Shown piece by piece: positions 1-8,336 of a stretch of DNA of 64,000 nucleotides. How positions within the stretch are numbered: the first letter of the stretch is position 1; each line of letters begins with the position of its first letter. The notes beneath the pieces were generated by a model. The model was not told where the DNA came from, searched no databases, and worked only from the letters and a program-made list of their open reading frames with translations. Source of the DNA: Sphingobacterium yanglingense (GTDB taxonomy: Bacteria; Bacteroidota; Bacteroidia; Sphingobacteriales; Sphingobacteriaceae); contig NZ_SNYV01000015.1 of NCBI RefSeq assembly GCF_004363245.1, positions 62,001-126,000 of the forward strand, read 5' to 3'. Made by a program: the position numbers and the translations under genes.

Positions 1-2227
1 GCTCTGACCCATTTATCCCGAAATTGAATTCGGCAAAATACTTCTGTGATAACCCATAAGTAAAGCGCCCCGCAAGAGCCACATTTCGAGACGGAAGTGA
101 GCTATCCAAATTGACAGGACTTCCATCCATACTCTCTTTTACAGATCCCACTAATAGTCCGCCTACATCGTGCTTACCATCAAATTTTCGATTATAAAGC
201 ATCGCTCCTTCAGCATAATAACGGGCCTGTACCGTCTTTCCTCCGGCAGTATAATCTATATGATCTGAACCTCCCTCTGGATTTAAAGAAGCTAAATCGT
301 AGGGAAATTCTGGATTATTCGGGTTATAAGTTCCTTTAATATACTGATAGTAAAAAGGATCATAGCTCCGAGCTATGTTAAACCCCGAATATCGAGTAAA
401 GCTACCGATAAAGCGTGCTTTTAGTCCCTCGGTCACCGACCTCAGATCTTGATGCAGTTCCAATTGTGTCAATAAAGTACTGTTTCTCACATCCTCATAC
501 CCTCTCATCACATCGGCATAGGGGTTCATATATTTAGGTGCTCCATCGCCATACTCACTATCTGAATAGTTTCCGAACAGAATGCGATCCACATATTGTG
601 TAGCCCTGTCCGGTGCATAGTACGCCGGAAACAATACTGGATTGGCCAGTAAACTGCGGCCATAGGTATTCGCTCCTCCACTTCCCGACTCACCTATAGG
701 TCCGTTATAATCGTCAAAGTTGGCATTTAACCTTACTTTGGCTTCTAATGTTTTCGTTAAGTTTAGATTCACATTCGAACGAACCGTATATTTTTTGAGA
801 TCAATATTCGTATTGAATGGATTGACATTGTCCACTTTCAATATCCCTCTGTCCTGCGAAAACGATCCTGCCAAATAATAAGTCGCTGCATTACCACCCC
901 CAGTCAGGTTGATATTGGCCCGTTGATTAATGGAATGATTTTTCGTCATCAAATCCTTCCAATTGACCGCTGGATAGACATACGGATTACGGTTTGGATC
1001 CCTTGTCATATCAATTTTCCCTTGTGGATATGTCAATATATCATGTCGGGTTAAACTAGCTATATTCGAATATTCCATAAAAGTAACTGGATCCACCACA
1101 TCGACCTTAGTCGTCGGAGTTGAAGCTGACGTCTCGTATCGAAATGAGGTCTTTACTTTTCCCTTTTCACCTTCCTTTGTTGTCACCAAGACCACCCCGT
1201 TCGCTCCACGCGCACCGTACAATGCTGTAGCTGAAGCATCCTTCAAGATAGAAAAACTGGAAATATCATCGGGGTTCAAGCGCGACAAATCCCTTGATGT
1301 CATCTCGATGTTATCGATCAGAATCAAAGGCGATGCCAGTCCACTCCCGAACGAAGTGACACTACGCACAAAAAACTGTGCATCCTCTTCCCCTGGAGCA
1401 CCAGTAGATTGATATGCTACAAGCCCTGCCATACGCCCAGCCAGTGCAGTAGTCAGATTGCTGGAAGGAGTTCGCAAATCCCTAACATTGACTGTAGTAA
1501 TAGAAGACACCACACTCTCTTTTGCCTGCCGCCCAAATGCTACGACAACCGTCTCTTCCAATTCTTTATTGTCCTTAGCTAGCCTGATATTGATCAGCTT
1601 GGAAGCCCCCACTTTTACCCGTTGTTGGATGTAGCCTACCATCGAAAAAATCAGAGAATCTCCTTCGTTGACTGCCAATTCATAAACACCATCAGCAGCC
1701 GTATTCGTACCGTTCGTGGTTCCTTTTACTAGGACACTCACCCCCGATATCGGTGAATCATCAATCGCCTCAGTCACTTTTCCTGTTATCCGATGCTGTT
1801 GAACAAGGGGTAACTCTCTGACCATATCTTTCGTCAGATTAACGACAGATTTTCCTGTCGCTGCCGTAGCGGTTGCAGCTGGTTTTATTACGATTGTATT
1901 ACCTTCCAACAACCAGATTACAGGCTGCCCCTGCAACAGCTTCTCCATCGCCCTTTCGACTTTCAACTTTTGGATATCCGGACTGACTTTAATATGCGCT
2001 AGCGCTTTACTTTTTATAAAAAACTCATATCCGGTCTGTTGTTGAATGCTTTTCATAGCTTGCACCAGAGACATCCCATTTGCTTTAAGGGTAATATTCT
2101 GAGCGAATCCATTGGCCCATAGTGCTGTAATATTTAGCAAAATAAGTACAACTATTAATTTCATAATTAAGAGCACACGGTTAACAGAAGGCCTATACAG
2201 TCCTTCAGGTTTTGTTTTAAAAATCAT
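1..2227 (-). CDS. SusC/RagA-type TonB-dependent receptor, C-terminus cut by window edge
   Basis: Reading the minus strand from an ATG at 2227 gives about 742 open codons running off the window start. An alternative in-frame ATG lies at 2164; I prefer the upstream one because the other receptors here also have a basic leader before the MKL hydrophobic segment. Order: signal sequence; STN domain (about residues 45-110, motif SLVQAMKSIQQQTGYEF); carboxypeptidase-regulatory-like beta domain (VTEAIDDSPISGVSVLVKG); TonB plug with the typical ILKDASATALYGARGANGV stretch; then barrel strands. It imports an unknown oligomer across the outer membrane with TonB energy. The STN domain and the fecR gene just upstream suggest control by ECF sigma/FecR signalling, but no sigma gene is adjacent and the SusD partner lies outside the window. 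Confidence 0.93.
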   Translation of the reverse strand, partial: MIFKTKPEGLYRPSVNRVLLIMKLIVVLILLNITALWANGFAQNITLKANGMSLVQAMKSIQQQTGYEFFIKSKALAHIKVSPDIQKLKVERAMEKLLQGQPVIWLLEGNTIVIKPAATATAATGKSVVNLTKDMVRELPLVQQHRITGKVTEAIDDSPISGVSVLVKGTTNGTNTAADGVYELAVNEGDSLIFSMVGYIQQRVKVGASKLINIRLAKDNKELEETVVVAFGRQAKESVVSSITTVNVRDLRTPSSNLTTALAGRMAGLVAYQSTGAPGEEDAQFFVRSVTSFGSGLASPLILIDNIEMTSRDLSRLNPDDISSFSILKDASATALYGARGANGVVLVTTKEGEKGKVKTSFRYETSASTPTTKVDVVDPVTFMEYSNIASLTRHDILTYPQGKIDMTRDPNRNPYVYPAVNWKDLMTKNHSINQRANINLTGGGNAATYYLAGSFSQDRGILKVDNVNPFNTNIDLKKYTVRSNVNLNLTKTLEAKVRLNANFDDYNGPIGESGSGGANTYGRSLLANPVLFPAYYAPDRATQYVDRILFGNYSDSEYGDGAPKYMNPYADVMRGYEDVRNSTLLTQLELHQDLRSVTEGLKARFIGSFTRYSGFNIARSYDPFYYQYIKGTYNPNNPEFPYDLASLNPEGGSDHIDYTAGGKTVQARYYAEGAMLYNRKFDGKHDVGGLLVGSVKESMDGSPVNLDSSLPSRNVALAGRFTYGLSQKYFAEFNFGINGSE

Positions 2228-2237
2228 ACATTTGTAC

Positions 2238-2356
2238 TGTTTAGATCATATTATAATTTGTTAAAATGAAAATTCCTCTCTTCGCTTAGAGATAATAATT
2301 GCGACAGATAGATCAAACATTTGCGGGCAGTGTTCGCGCACTGTCCGCTGTTTTTT
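2238..2356 (+). ncRNA. Putative cis-antisense RNA across the susC leader (DonS-like)
   Basis: Seen: on the plus strand, opposite the 5' end of susC, a perfect TAnnTTTG -7 element (TACATTTG, 2227-2234) overlaps the susC start codon. About 90 nt further on is a terminator-like hairpin at 2323-2348 followed by T6. No plus-strand protein gene lies in between. No good -33 TTTG is visible. The placement matches the DonS-type antisense RNAs known in Bacteroides utilisation loci, which lie between the anti-sigma gene and susC. Function is inferred. Confidence 0.35.
2323..2356 (+). terminator. Rho-independent terminator-like hairpin, T-run on plus strand
   Basis: Inverted repeat GCGGGCAGTG / CACTGTCCGC (10-bp stem with one G-U pair, 6-nt loop TTCGCG), then TG and six T. 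On the minus strand, the sense of fecR and susC, there is no T-run after the hairpin, so it fits an antisense transcript rather than fecR. Confidence 0.5.
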
Positions 2357-2408
2357 CCATCTCCCTTTTTCTGTCCGTTTTTAATCCATAATAGTTTTTT
2401 GTTGGTTT

Positions 2409-3584
2409 TTAGTTGAAAATTAATAATTTGTTCCTTTCTCCTATGCGTTCTAGTTTGAATCGAATGCCACTGCTCTCCAGTATTTTCAATACCTCTTTAA
2501 AACTTTTCCCTCTATTGATACTAGCATATAGATGTATAGGTTTTATAGCATTATCTATACTGAAATCAAAATCGTACCAGCGACTCAATATCTTTAGCGC
2601 CTCTCGCAACTCTACCTCTTCGAAGACAAACCGATTATCTTTCCAAGCGATATAAGGCTCGACATCAACTTTTCTTTTGCGCAATCCTTGCTCACTACTG
2701 ACTCCTTGTTCTCCTGGTTTCAACGGAAGGATATTACCTGCGACGTGCAGTGAAACAGCTCCTTCTATCAGCGTAGTCAGGATGTCCCCTTGATCGTCTG
2801 CATACGCCTTAAGGTTAAATTCAGTACCATGTACCACTACTTGCTGTTGAGCTGCTTTGACCGTAAATGGGGTTTTCTTTCCGTTTTTGGTAAGGGTAGA
2901 AACATCAAAATAAGCTTCCCCCTGAAGCTCCACCATTCTATCCTCTCCTGTAAATTTAGAAGGGTATGTCAATTTTGAATCAGCATTCAACCAAACCTTT
3001 GTACCGTCGGATAATGTTATCTGATATTGTCCTCCTTTTGGTGTAGCTATGGTTGCAGAGACGACCTCATCATTATCTAGATTATGGATCAGTGTGCCGT
3101 CTTCATACTGCATTTGATTGCCCAATACCACACCATGTTGGTCTTCACTCAGCTCGATTATACGACCATCTGAGAGTGTAATAGAAGCTCTATTAGTACC
3201 AGGATCAAGATCTTCGAGTACCGATGTGTCCGAGCCAATTACTCCCAATCGGTAATACAGGAGAACTCCCAATAAAAACACGCAGAAGATGGCAGCATAA
3301 GGCAGTAATCTACGAAACATGTTTACCTTGGGCCGTTGATGAATCTTGGATAATGTATTTTCTAGTATCCTCTTCTGTCTATCGTTCTTTTCTTCTTCTA
3401 TCGACAGACTCAGATACATAGCTGTATCTTCCAGTAAAGTACGGTCATCCTCCACCATCAGCAGCAACCTATCTATAGAAGGGGTTTTCCTAGCCAATTC
3501 GTTGAGCTTGATCAATTCATTAGTCGTAATCGTCCCTTCTATTTTCCTCTTGATTAACCTAGCTATTTCTGAAGTATCATACAT
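2409..3584 (-). CDS. FecR-family anti-sigma factor (391 aa)
   Basis: Inner-membrane regulator that holds an ECF sigma factor until the STN domain of its cognate receptor signals. Visible parts: cytoplasmic N-terminal helices (residues 1-90), one membrane segment at about 93-113 (LLPYAAIFCVFLLGVLLYYRL in part), periplasmic FecR beta domain with the hallmark TLSDGTKVWLNADSKLTYP followed by GEAYFDV, and a C-terminal DUF4974 domain ending SSGIRFKLERIGERNKLLIFN in part. It is 181 bp upstream of the truncated susC on the same strand. The usual ECF sigma gene upstream is missing: the position is occupied by the 21-bp repeat array. It may therefore act on a sigma factor encoded elsewhere. Confidence 0.93.
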   Translation of the reverse strand: MYDTSEIARLIKRKIEGTITTNELIKLNELARKTPSIDRLLLMVEDDRTLLEDTAMYLSLSIEEEKNDRQKRILENTLSKIHQRPKVNMFRRLLPYAAIFCVFLLGVLLYYRLGVIGSDTSVLEDLDPGTNRASITLSDGRIIELSEDQHGVVLGNQMQYEDGTLIHNLDNDEVVSATIATPKGGQYQITLSDGTKVWLNADSKLTYPSKFTGEDRMVELQGEAYFDVSTLTKNGKKTPFTVKAAQQQVVVHGTEFNLKAYADDQGDILTTLIEGAVSLHVAGNILPLKPGEQGVSSEQGLRKRKVDVEPYIAWKDNRFVFEEVELREALKILSRWYDFDFSIDNAIKPIHLYASINRGKSFKEVLKILESSGIRFKLERIGERNKLLIFN

Positions 3585-3694
3585 ATTACTTTCACCTTAA
3601 TAACAGCAATACGAATCAAAAAGAAGAATCTTAGTAAAAAAGTGAAATAAAAAGATTGTCCAGCGTGATCGAAGTCCACATAATCCGAACAACC

Positions 3695-4051
3695 TTGTAC
3701 AAAAGTTTGAGAACCCTGTACAAAACTTTCACATTCCTGTACACAAGTTTGAGAAACCCGTACACAACTTTGAGGCTCCTGTACAGAAGTGCGAGATAGT
3801 TGTACAAAACTTCGCTAATCTTACACAAAAGTTTAAAAGTCCCGTACACAACTCTGAAAAAACCGTGCAAAACTTTAAGAGTTCTGTACAAAAGTGAAAG
3901 AAACCTGTACAGAACTACAATAGTTTTGTACAAAAGTTTGAAAGTCTTGTACAAAAGTTTAAATGTTTTGCACAAGACTTTCGCAACTCTGTACAAAATA
4001 ATGGCACACCTGTACAAAGAAACCATAGTTTTATACAGGTATGCCCCAGCA
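3695..4051. repeat. 17-unit degenerate tandem array, exact 21-bp period, GTAC core
   Basis: Seventeen 21-bp units follow each other with no insertion or deletion. Unit core: (C/T)(C/T)GTACA.AA(G/C)TTT. GTAC occurs at 3697, 3718, 3739, 3760, 3781, 3802, 3844, 3886, 3907, 3928, 3949, 3991 and 4012. The in-phase units at 3823, 3865, 3970 and 4033 carry one- or two-base variants. The G/C position alternates through units 1-8, hinting at an older 42-bp unit. The minus strand stays open for 131 codons (3631-4026, L-Y-K/R heptads); the plus strand gives similar heptads but has a stop in unit 5. The bases that vary fall at first and second codon positions of the minus frame and its third positions are conserved, which argues against ordinary coding. 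Twenty-one bp is two helical turns, so the cores lie on one DNA face. Confidence 0.85.
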
Positions 4052-4083
4052 CATCACAAAACACCGCTGTCACTACTTCCTAC

Positions 4084-4321
4084 TCACGACTTCTTTTTAT
4101 ACTTGGTTGCCAAGAGATCCTTGGCCAGGTCGCGGACAAAGTAGTAATCAATTTCCCCCAACTGCATTGGGTTCAGTTTCCCCTCCTTTACATAAGATCG
4201 GTAGGTAGAATCCACAACCTTTAGCTTCTGCAAAACTAATCTCCATTAATTCAAAATGACGCAGTTCATCAGCTTTCAAACGGTTCGAATACGCAAACAA
4301 ATCTTCCATTTTTGACTTCAT
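4084..4321 (-). pseudogene. Small unknown gene (about 78 aa) broken by a 1-base frameshift
   Basis: From ATG 4321 (or the better-looking second ATG at 4309) the frame reads MEDLFAYSNRLKADELRHFE and on to LMEIS. It then meets a T4 run (A4 at 4232-4235 on the plus strand). Removing one base continues smoothly as LQKLKVVDSTYRSYVKEG, later GEIDYYFVRDLAKDLLATKY, ending KKKS and a TGA at 4084-4086. Without the correction the frame ends after CKGGETEPNAVGGN. Both halves look like real protein (charged helices), so I read it as one gene with a one-base insertion, either genuine decay or an assembly error. I do not recognise the family. A promoter and inverted repeat sit directly upstream. Confidence 0.6.
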
Positions 4322-4326
4322 TTATC

Positions 4327-4361
4327 CAAATATAGTTGAATTTGCACTCTCATAGTGCAAA
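4327..4361 (-). promoter_or_regulatory. Promoter with overlapping operator-like inverted repeat
   Basis: Minus strand: a perfect TAnnTTTG -7 element (TATATTTG, 4334-4327) lies just upstream of the frameshifted small gene. Seven bases further upstream is a perfect inverted repeat, TTTGCACT / AGTGCAAA (8-bp arms, 5-nt spacer, 4341-4361), covering the -33 region. The arrangement suggests a repressor or activator site; the regulator is unknown. Confidence 0.5.
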
Positions 4362-4515
4362 ACCAAGAACACATCACAGCATCCCAAAAGAATTCGTGAC
4401 AGCTACCCAAGCTCAACATCTCCGACTGGAATTTTTCCCAGAGAAAAAAGTTACCCCCTTGTTAACATCCGTTTAAAGATCAATACCTATTTTCCGAAAA
4501 TTCTAATTCGTCTAT

Positions 4516-5001
4516 ATGTCAACATCCAATAAAAGCCCCTTAAAAAAAGCTTTCTTAAAGGGTTTTGGTCTTATTTTGTTTTTAATTATCGCTTTCTTCT
4601 GTTTTGAATTTTTCAGAAGACAAATAGGAGGCTTTGCAGGTTCTTATCCTTTTGCTGAAGTGTGGCAAATTGCTGGATCTATAGAAGATACTGAACGTAA
4701 ACTTATAAAACTTCATGAAATAGAACCTGATTTATTTTTTGAGAACGATAGTTTATCGTTTAAGAACGACCCTACAAAATATTGGAAAAAAGTAGATTTT
4801 TACTATAAAGACAGGCAGGAAATTGTTCATGCTCTAATCAGAGATGATGGTAATAATACGGACATCTATCTAGTCAGTTTCGTTGATACTGTAACTGGTG
4901 ACCTCCGCTTGATGAATAAAGATTTTGGATTTTTCGCCAATCTCAGAGAAATGAAAGATTTTGAGAATAAAGTCCTTGACAAAATAAACGCTATTAAATA
5001 A
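4516..5001 (+). CDS. Hypothetical membrane-anchored protein (161 aa)
   Basis: I do not recognise the family. One hydrophobic segment near the N-terminus (about residues 16-32, GLILFLIIAFFCFEFF) after a lysine-rich start suggests an inner-membrane anchor with the rest outside the cytoplasm, or an uncleaved signal. The remainder is a charged, mixed alpha/beta domain (KVDFYYKDRQEIVHALIRDD in part). It is followed after 57 bp by a lipoprotein gene in the same direction and may be co-transcribed. AT-rich codon use is slightly unlike the SusC genes. No function can be assigned. Confidence 0.6.
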   Translation: MSTSNKSPLKKAFLKGFGLILFLIIAFFCFEFFRRQIGGFAGSYPFAEVWQIAGSIEDTERKLIKLHEIEPDLFFENDSLSFKNDPTKYWKKVDFYYKDRQEIVHALIRDDGNNTDIYLVSFVDTVTGDLRLMNKDFGFFANLREMKDFENKVLDKINAIK

Positions 5002-5058
5002 GACCTTTCTGGCTTTTTCTGGATTATCCACATCATGGGATACTAATCGCATATCTGT

Positions 5059-5541
5059 ATGAAAGCTTACTTAATTGCATTCTCCTTACTATCGTGTTTC
5101 TGTCTTGCATGTACACCAAAAAAATATGAAAGCAATTCGTCGAATATTGTTAACCAAATCTATAAGTATATTAACACTATTGCGGAGGGGGATACACTGG
5201 ATTTAAATCATCGTGATTTGTCATTTGACAAAATCATCATTCTAAGTCATGAAAATAACACATCCCAATTGAAAAGGGAAATATCGATACTGGATGGTGC
5301 AAAACAGCAACCATTTGATTTAAATCATGGCAATTGGGCTATTACCTGGATAAAAGATTCTTCAATTATAGATAAAATAGAATTTTCTTCAGAGAAGTTA
5401 ATGTTTAATAACCTTGTCAACGGTGATGGTTTTAAAATCATCGAGCGGAAAGACTTGAAGAAAATGCTAATTATTAACAGTCCTAATGATAAATTTCTGA
5501 ACTCAGATAAAAAAGTTTTGGATATTAAACTCTTAAACTGA
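5059..5541 (+). CDS. Hypothetical lipoprotein (160 aa)
   Basis: The N-terminus MKAYLIAFSLLSCFCLAC has a lysine, a hydrophobic stretch and a lipobox-like LAC ending at Cys18, so export and lipidation are likely. The mature part is asparagine/lysine-rich and resembles no family I know. It shares direction and AT-rich composition with the membrane protein just upstream and may act with it. A convergent gene (GH88) follows after a 240-bp gap that holds a strong hairpin. Confidence 0.6.
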   Translation: MKAYLIAFSLLSCFCLACTPKKYESNSSNIVNQIYKYINTIAEGDTLDLNHRDLSFDKIIILSHENNTSQLKREISILDGAKQQPFDLNHGNWAITWIKDSSIIDKIEFSSEKLMFNNLVNGDGFKIIERKDLKKMLIINSPNDKFLNSDKKVLDIKLLN

Positions 5542-5607
5542 AGATATCTTATTACCTCTCTGGCCTCATAATATTTGTGGTGCCCACTAGCAATTCTTCT
5601 AGCCACC

Positions 5608-5642
5608 TTTCCTGCCACCACTAGAATTATGGTGGCAGGAAA
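5608..5642. other. Perfect 12-bp stem hairpin in a convergent intergenic region
   Basis: TTTCCTGCCACC (5608-5619) and GGTGGCAGGAAA (5631-5642) are exact reverse complements around an 11-nt loop. It lies between the 3' ends of two convergent genes. Neither strand has a T-run after the stem, so it is not a textbook terminator, though it may still protect or end transcripts from both sides. Confidence 0.6.
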
Positions 5643-5784
5643 CGCAAGGACTAATAATGATACAAAACAAACCGTCTTTGATGCAATACAGATACAGAAC
5701 CTAAAACAGGCAACAGACTCGCTAATAACCTGATCAAAAACAATATAGCAAGGCTACTCTTTTCATGCAACTTGAAAGCTGATT

Positions 5785-7044
5785 TTACTGTTTGATGACG
5801 TCTTCTCCATCGAGCATACGCATATAACGAATCAAGGCCTCTACATAGTAGTAATCTGCATAAGTAAGCGGGACATCCACTTCGGTCTTATGCGGAATGG
5901 AGCCCACACTGTGTTTCAAAATATAACCTCCGGCTTCTTTATAATCAGCTTTGTAAGGCTTCGAAGCGAGACTATGCAACATTTTTTCCGCTTTAGCGAT
6001 GTAAAACTGACTCTCTTTTTTGTCTACATATAATGACAACTCCAGGAATGCAGATGCCATTATGGAAGCCGTAGATACATCTCTCAAATCTCTCTGCTTA
6101 TAATATTTATTATCTTGTGTCAGTTTATCTTGATCCATATCCCAATATGGTATCAAATCGGCAGGAAGATTAGGATGATTAATATAAAACTGGGCTATAT
6201 TACGCGCCAACTCTAAATATTTTTTATCATTCGTATCACGATACATTGTCAAGTATCCATACAAAGCCCAAGATTGTCCTCTTGACCAAGCTGATTCATC
6301 AAAAGCTCCCTGCGCAGTCTTTTTCCCAACGATACTTCCCGTCTTGTCGTTATAATCAACTACGTGATAAGAGCTATAATCTTTTCTAAAATGATTTTTT
6401 ATCGTTGTATTAGCGTGAGTCACCGCTATGTCGTAGAATTTTTTATTTCCGCTTATTTTCGACGCTTGCGTCAAAAACTCGAGATTCATCATATTATCTA
6501 TAATAACAGGGTATGTCCACGGTTGACCACCCCAGTTCTTTCCTCCATCCCACGAACGGATCGTCTTAGTCACATCTTTGTAACGGGTAGACAATGATTC
6601 AGCCCCTTTGATCAAGATATTTTTGTACGCTGCTGAATCTCCCGTAATACGAAGCGCATTTCCGAAACTACAGTACAACATAAAGCCTAGATCGTGTGTC
6701 GTTGTATTGTCTTTTTCCTTTTCCAAATATTTCAGCTTTCGCTTGGCTTCACTCAACAACTCTGGGTCTTTGGTATATTCATACAAATAAAGGACAGTAC
6801 CCGGATAAAAACCAGAACACCACCAACTTGTACCCCAGTTTACATATTTACCATTAGAAAATGTGGTAGGGATATCTGATTCTTCAATAGAAGCTGCGAG
6901 GTATTTTATTTGTTTTGAAGCATCTTTAAGTTCGGTTTCAACGAAGTTCCTATTTAACGATAGCATCTTTTGTGGTGTCTTCTGGGTAGAACAAGCAGAA
7001 AATCCTGAGATAAGCATTGTTGCAAGAAAAAGTCTAAGCATCAT
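5785..7044 (-). CDS. GH88 unsaturated glucuronyl hydrolase, lipoprotein (419 aa)
   Basis: Removes the 4,5-unsaturated uronic acid that polysaccharide lyases leave at the non-reducing end of glycosaminoglycan-type oligosaccharides, by hydrating the double bond. Family signs: SWWCSGFYPGTV near residue 73, THDLGF (Asp118, matching the first catalytic Asp of GH88), IIDNMMNLEFL (Asp183, the second key Asp), SRGQSWALYGY, and an (alpha/alpha)6 pattern through the chain. Length is normal for the family. The signal LISGFSAC gives a lipobox with Cys18, so it is probably a periplasmic lipoprotein. It lies 23 bp after the DUF2264 gene in the same direction, implying one operon. A related GH105 role is possible but the motifs fit GH88 better. 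Confidence 0.88.
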   Translation of the reverse strand: MMLRLFLATMLISGFSACSTQKTPQKMLSLNRNFVETELKDASKQIKYLAASIEESDIPTTFSNGKYVNWGTSWWCSGFYPGTVLYLYEYTKDPELLSEAKRKLKYLEKEKDNTTTHDLGFMLYCSFGNALRITGDSAAYKNILIKGAESLSTRYKDVTKTIRSWDGGKNWGGQPWTYPVIIDNMMNLEFLTQASKISGNKKFYDIAVTHANTTIKNHFRKDYSSYHVVDYNDKTGSIVGKKTAQGAFDESAWSRGQSWALYGYLTMYRDTNDKKYLELARNIAQFYINHPNLPADLIPYWDMDQDKLTQDNKYYKQRDLRDVSTASIMASAFLELSLYVDKKESQFYIAKAEKMLHSLASKPYKADYKEAGGYILKHSVGSIPHKTEVDVPLTYADYYYVEALIRYMRMLDGEDVIKQ

Positions 7045-7067
7045 ATTTTTATGAGTAATCTATATAA

Positions 7068-8336
7068 TTAGTAATTCACGTAGTAATCTTTTGGAAAGGG
7101 CTCTCCTTTCCATATCTTTTGTGTAGTCCAGCTTTCGGCCTTCACCGTCCAAAACTCATCGTCGGCTGGCAGTCCTAGAGGCAAAAACGATAATGAGGCC
7201 ACATACATTGATCCGGCGTTAGTATAATAATCAGCGAGGTTAGTCTGTTGATCTCCGACCACACCCATGGTCAACCACCCTGATTTTCCAATGGTCTTGT
7301 CGGTATAGATATGCTTCAAAACGGCTGTCAACGCAGCTCTTGATTGCCCTTTGCTGATATCTTCGGGTAGTTTATTATCTAAAATAACTGCTGCCAAAGG
7401 TTGGAATGCGGCATTTCTATAGGTCGAAGAACGGCCAACAACAAGCGGATAACCTTCAGGAGAAATCATCCTTTCTAAATGGTGAGCATAACGCTGCATC
7501 CTTTTATAGGCACGGTCATACATTTCTTTATATTTCCCACCTGCCGACATATTGTGCTGCAAGGATTCGACCTGCATACAATGGATTACATAACCGTTGT
7601 AGTGATCAAAGCTAAACCGTGCTCCGTCACTGTACCAACCATCGCCCACATACCACTCTTGGTCAAATTTATTGACCGCATAATCGATCTTCTCACGTGC
7701 ACATTCTTCACCTACACTATAAAGAAATGTTTCTGTCATCGCGGCAAACAACAGCCAGTTGCTTTCATTTGGTTTGATCTTTCTTAACAATTTAAATTCC
7801 TCGGTCACTCGTTTCTTGGTAACATCAGAAAGAGGTTTCCACAACGCATCTGGTGCCCTTAAAAACGCCAGAGCAAGATGGGCTGCATCCACAAGAGTTT
7901 GTGAAGAAGGTCCCCTCCAAGTGAAATAGTCTGCTGAATTGGGATCGACACCATACTGTATGCCCAAGAGCGCCTGCTCACGAAACGTTTTACGTATAGC
8001 GCCTTCTTTGGAGTTATCGTCCGGCAATGCGAGCCAAGGAGCCATTCCTGCCAATAATCGGCCAAATGCCTCCAAATAACCTACACCCGAATCTCTTTTA
8101 TCAAAAGTAGGGCTCACCTCCATCGGCATATTCTTGCGAAATTCCTGCTTACTTATATTTCCCAAAATAGGGCTTGCCATTTTACTAAGTAAAGAAACCC
8201 AGTACGCACGGTCATTCCCACTGTGATTTATCCTTGCGGTAGGCACACTAACGGCAACCACTTCAGCAGACGCAGAAGTTACCAAGGCTCCCATGCCGGC
8301 ACTGCCCAATAGTTTTAATAAGAGTCTTCTTTTCAT
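7068..8336 (-). CDS. DUF2264 family secreted protein (422 aa from preferred start)
   Basis: Matches the DUF2264 family by length and by segments such as WLLFAAMTETFL, DQEWYVGDGWYSDGARFSFD, YNGYVIHCM and QRYAHHLERMISPEGYPLVVGRSSTYR. The repeated helical pattern fits an alpha/alpha toroid like many uronic-acid-acting enzymes, but the activity is not established. I chose the ATG at 8336, ten codons inside the longest frame, because it gives a clean signal MKRRLLLKLLGSAG with a twin-arginine-like start and an A-x-A site before EVV. It is the first gene of the operon with GH88, so a role in the same glycan pathway is inferred. Confidence 0.8.
   Translation of the reverse strand: MKRRLLLKLLGSAGMGALVTSASAEVVAVSVPTARINHSGNDRAYWVSLLSKMASPILGNISKQEFRKNMPMEVSPTFDKRDSGVGYLEAFGRLLAGMAPWLALPDDNSKEGAIRKTFREQALLGIQYGVDPNSADYFTWRGPSSQTLVDAAHLALAFLRAPDALWKPLSDVTKKRVTEEFKLLRKIKPNESNWLLFAAMTETFLYSVGEECAREKIDYAVNKFDQEWYVGDGWYSDGARFSFDHYNGYVIHCMQVESLQHNMSAGGKYKEMYDRAYKRMQRYAHHLERMISPEGYPLVVGRSSTYRNAAFQPLAAVILDNKLPEDISKGQSRAALTAVLKHIYTDKTIGKSGWLTMGVVGDQQTNLADYYTNAGSMYVASLSFLPLGLPADDEFWTVKAESWTTQKIWKGEPFPKDYYVNY

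Noticed and set aside
3631..4026. 131-codon minus-strand frame of L-Y-K heptads, and the related plus-strand frame at 3800-4144
   Set aside because: Both arise from the 21-bp array; conserved bases fall on third codon positions in the minus frame, there is no ribosome site, and the plus frame starts at TTG. Kept as a repeat, with coding left open in the findings.
3695..4051. Array considered as CRISPR
   Set aside because: Units are 21 bp back to back with no unique spacers of constant length and no cas genes nearby.
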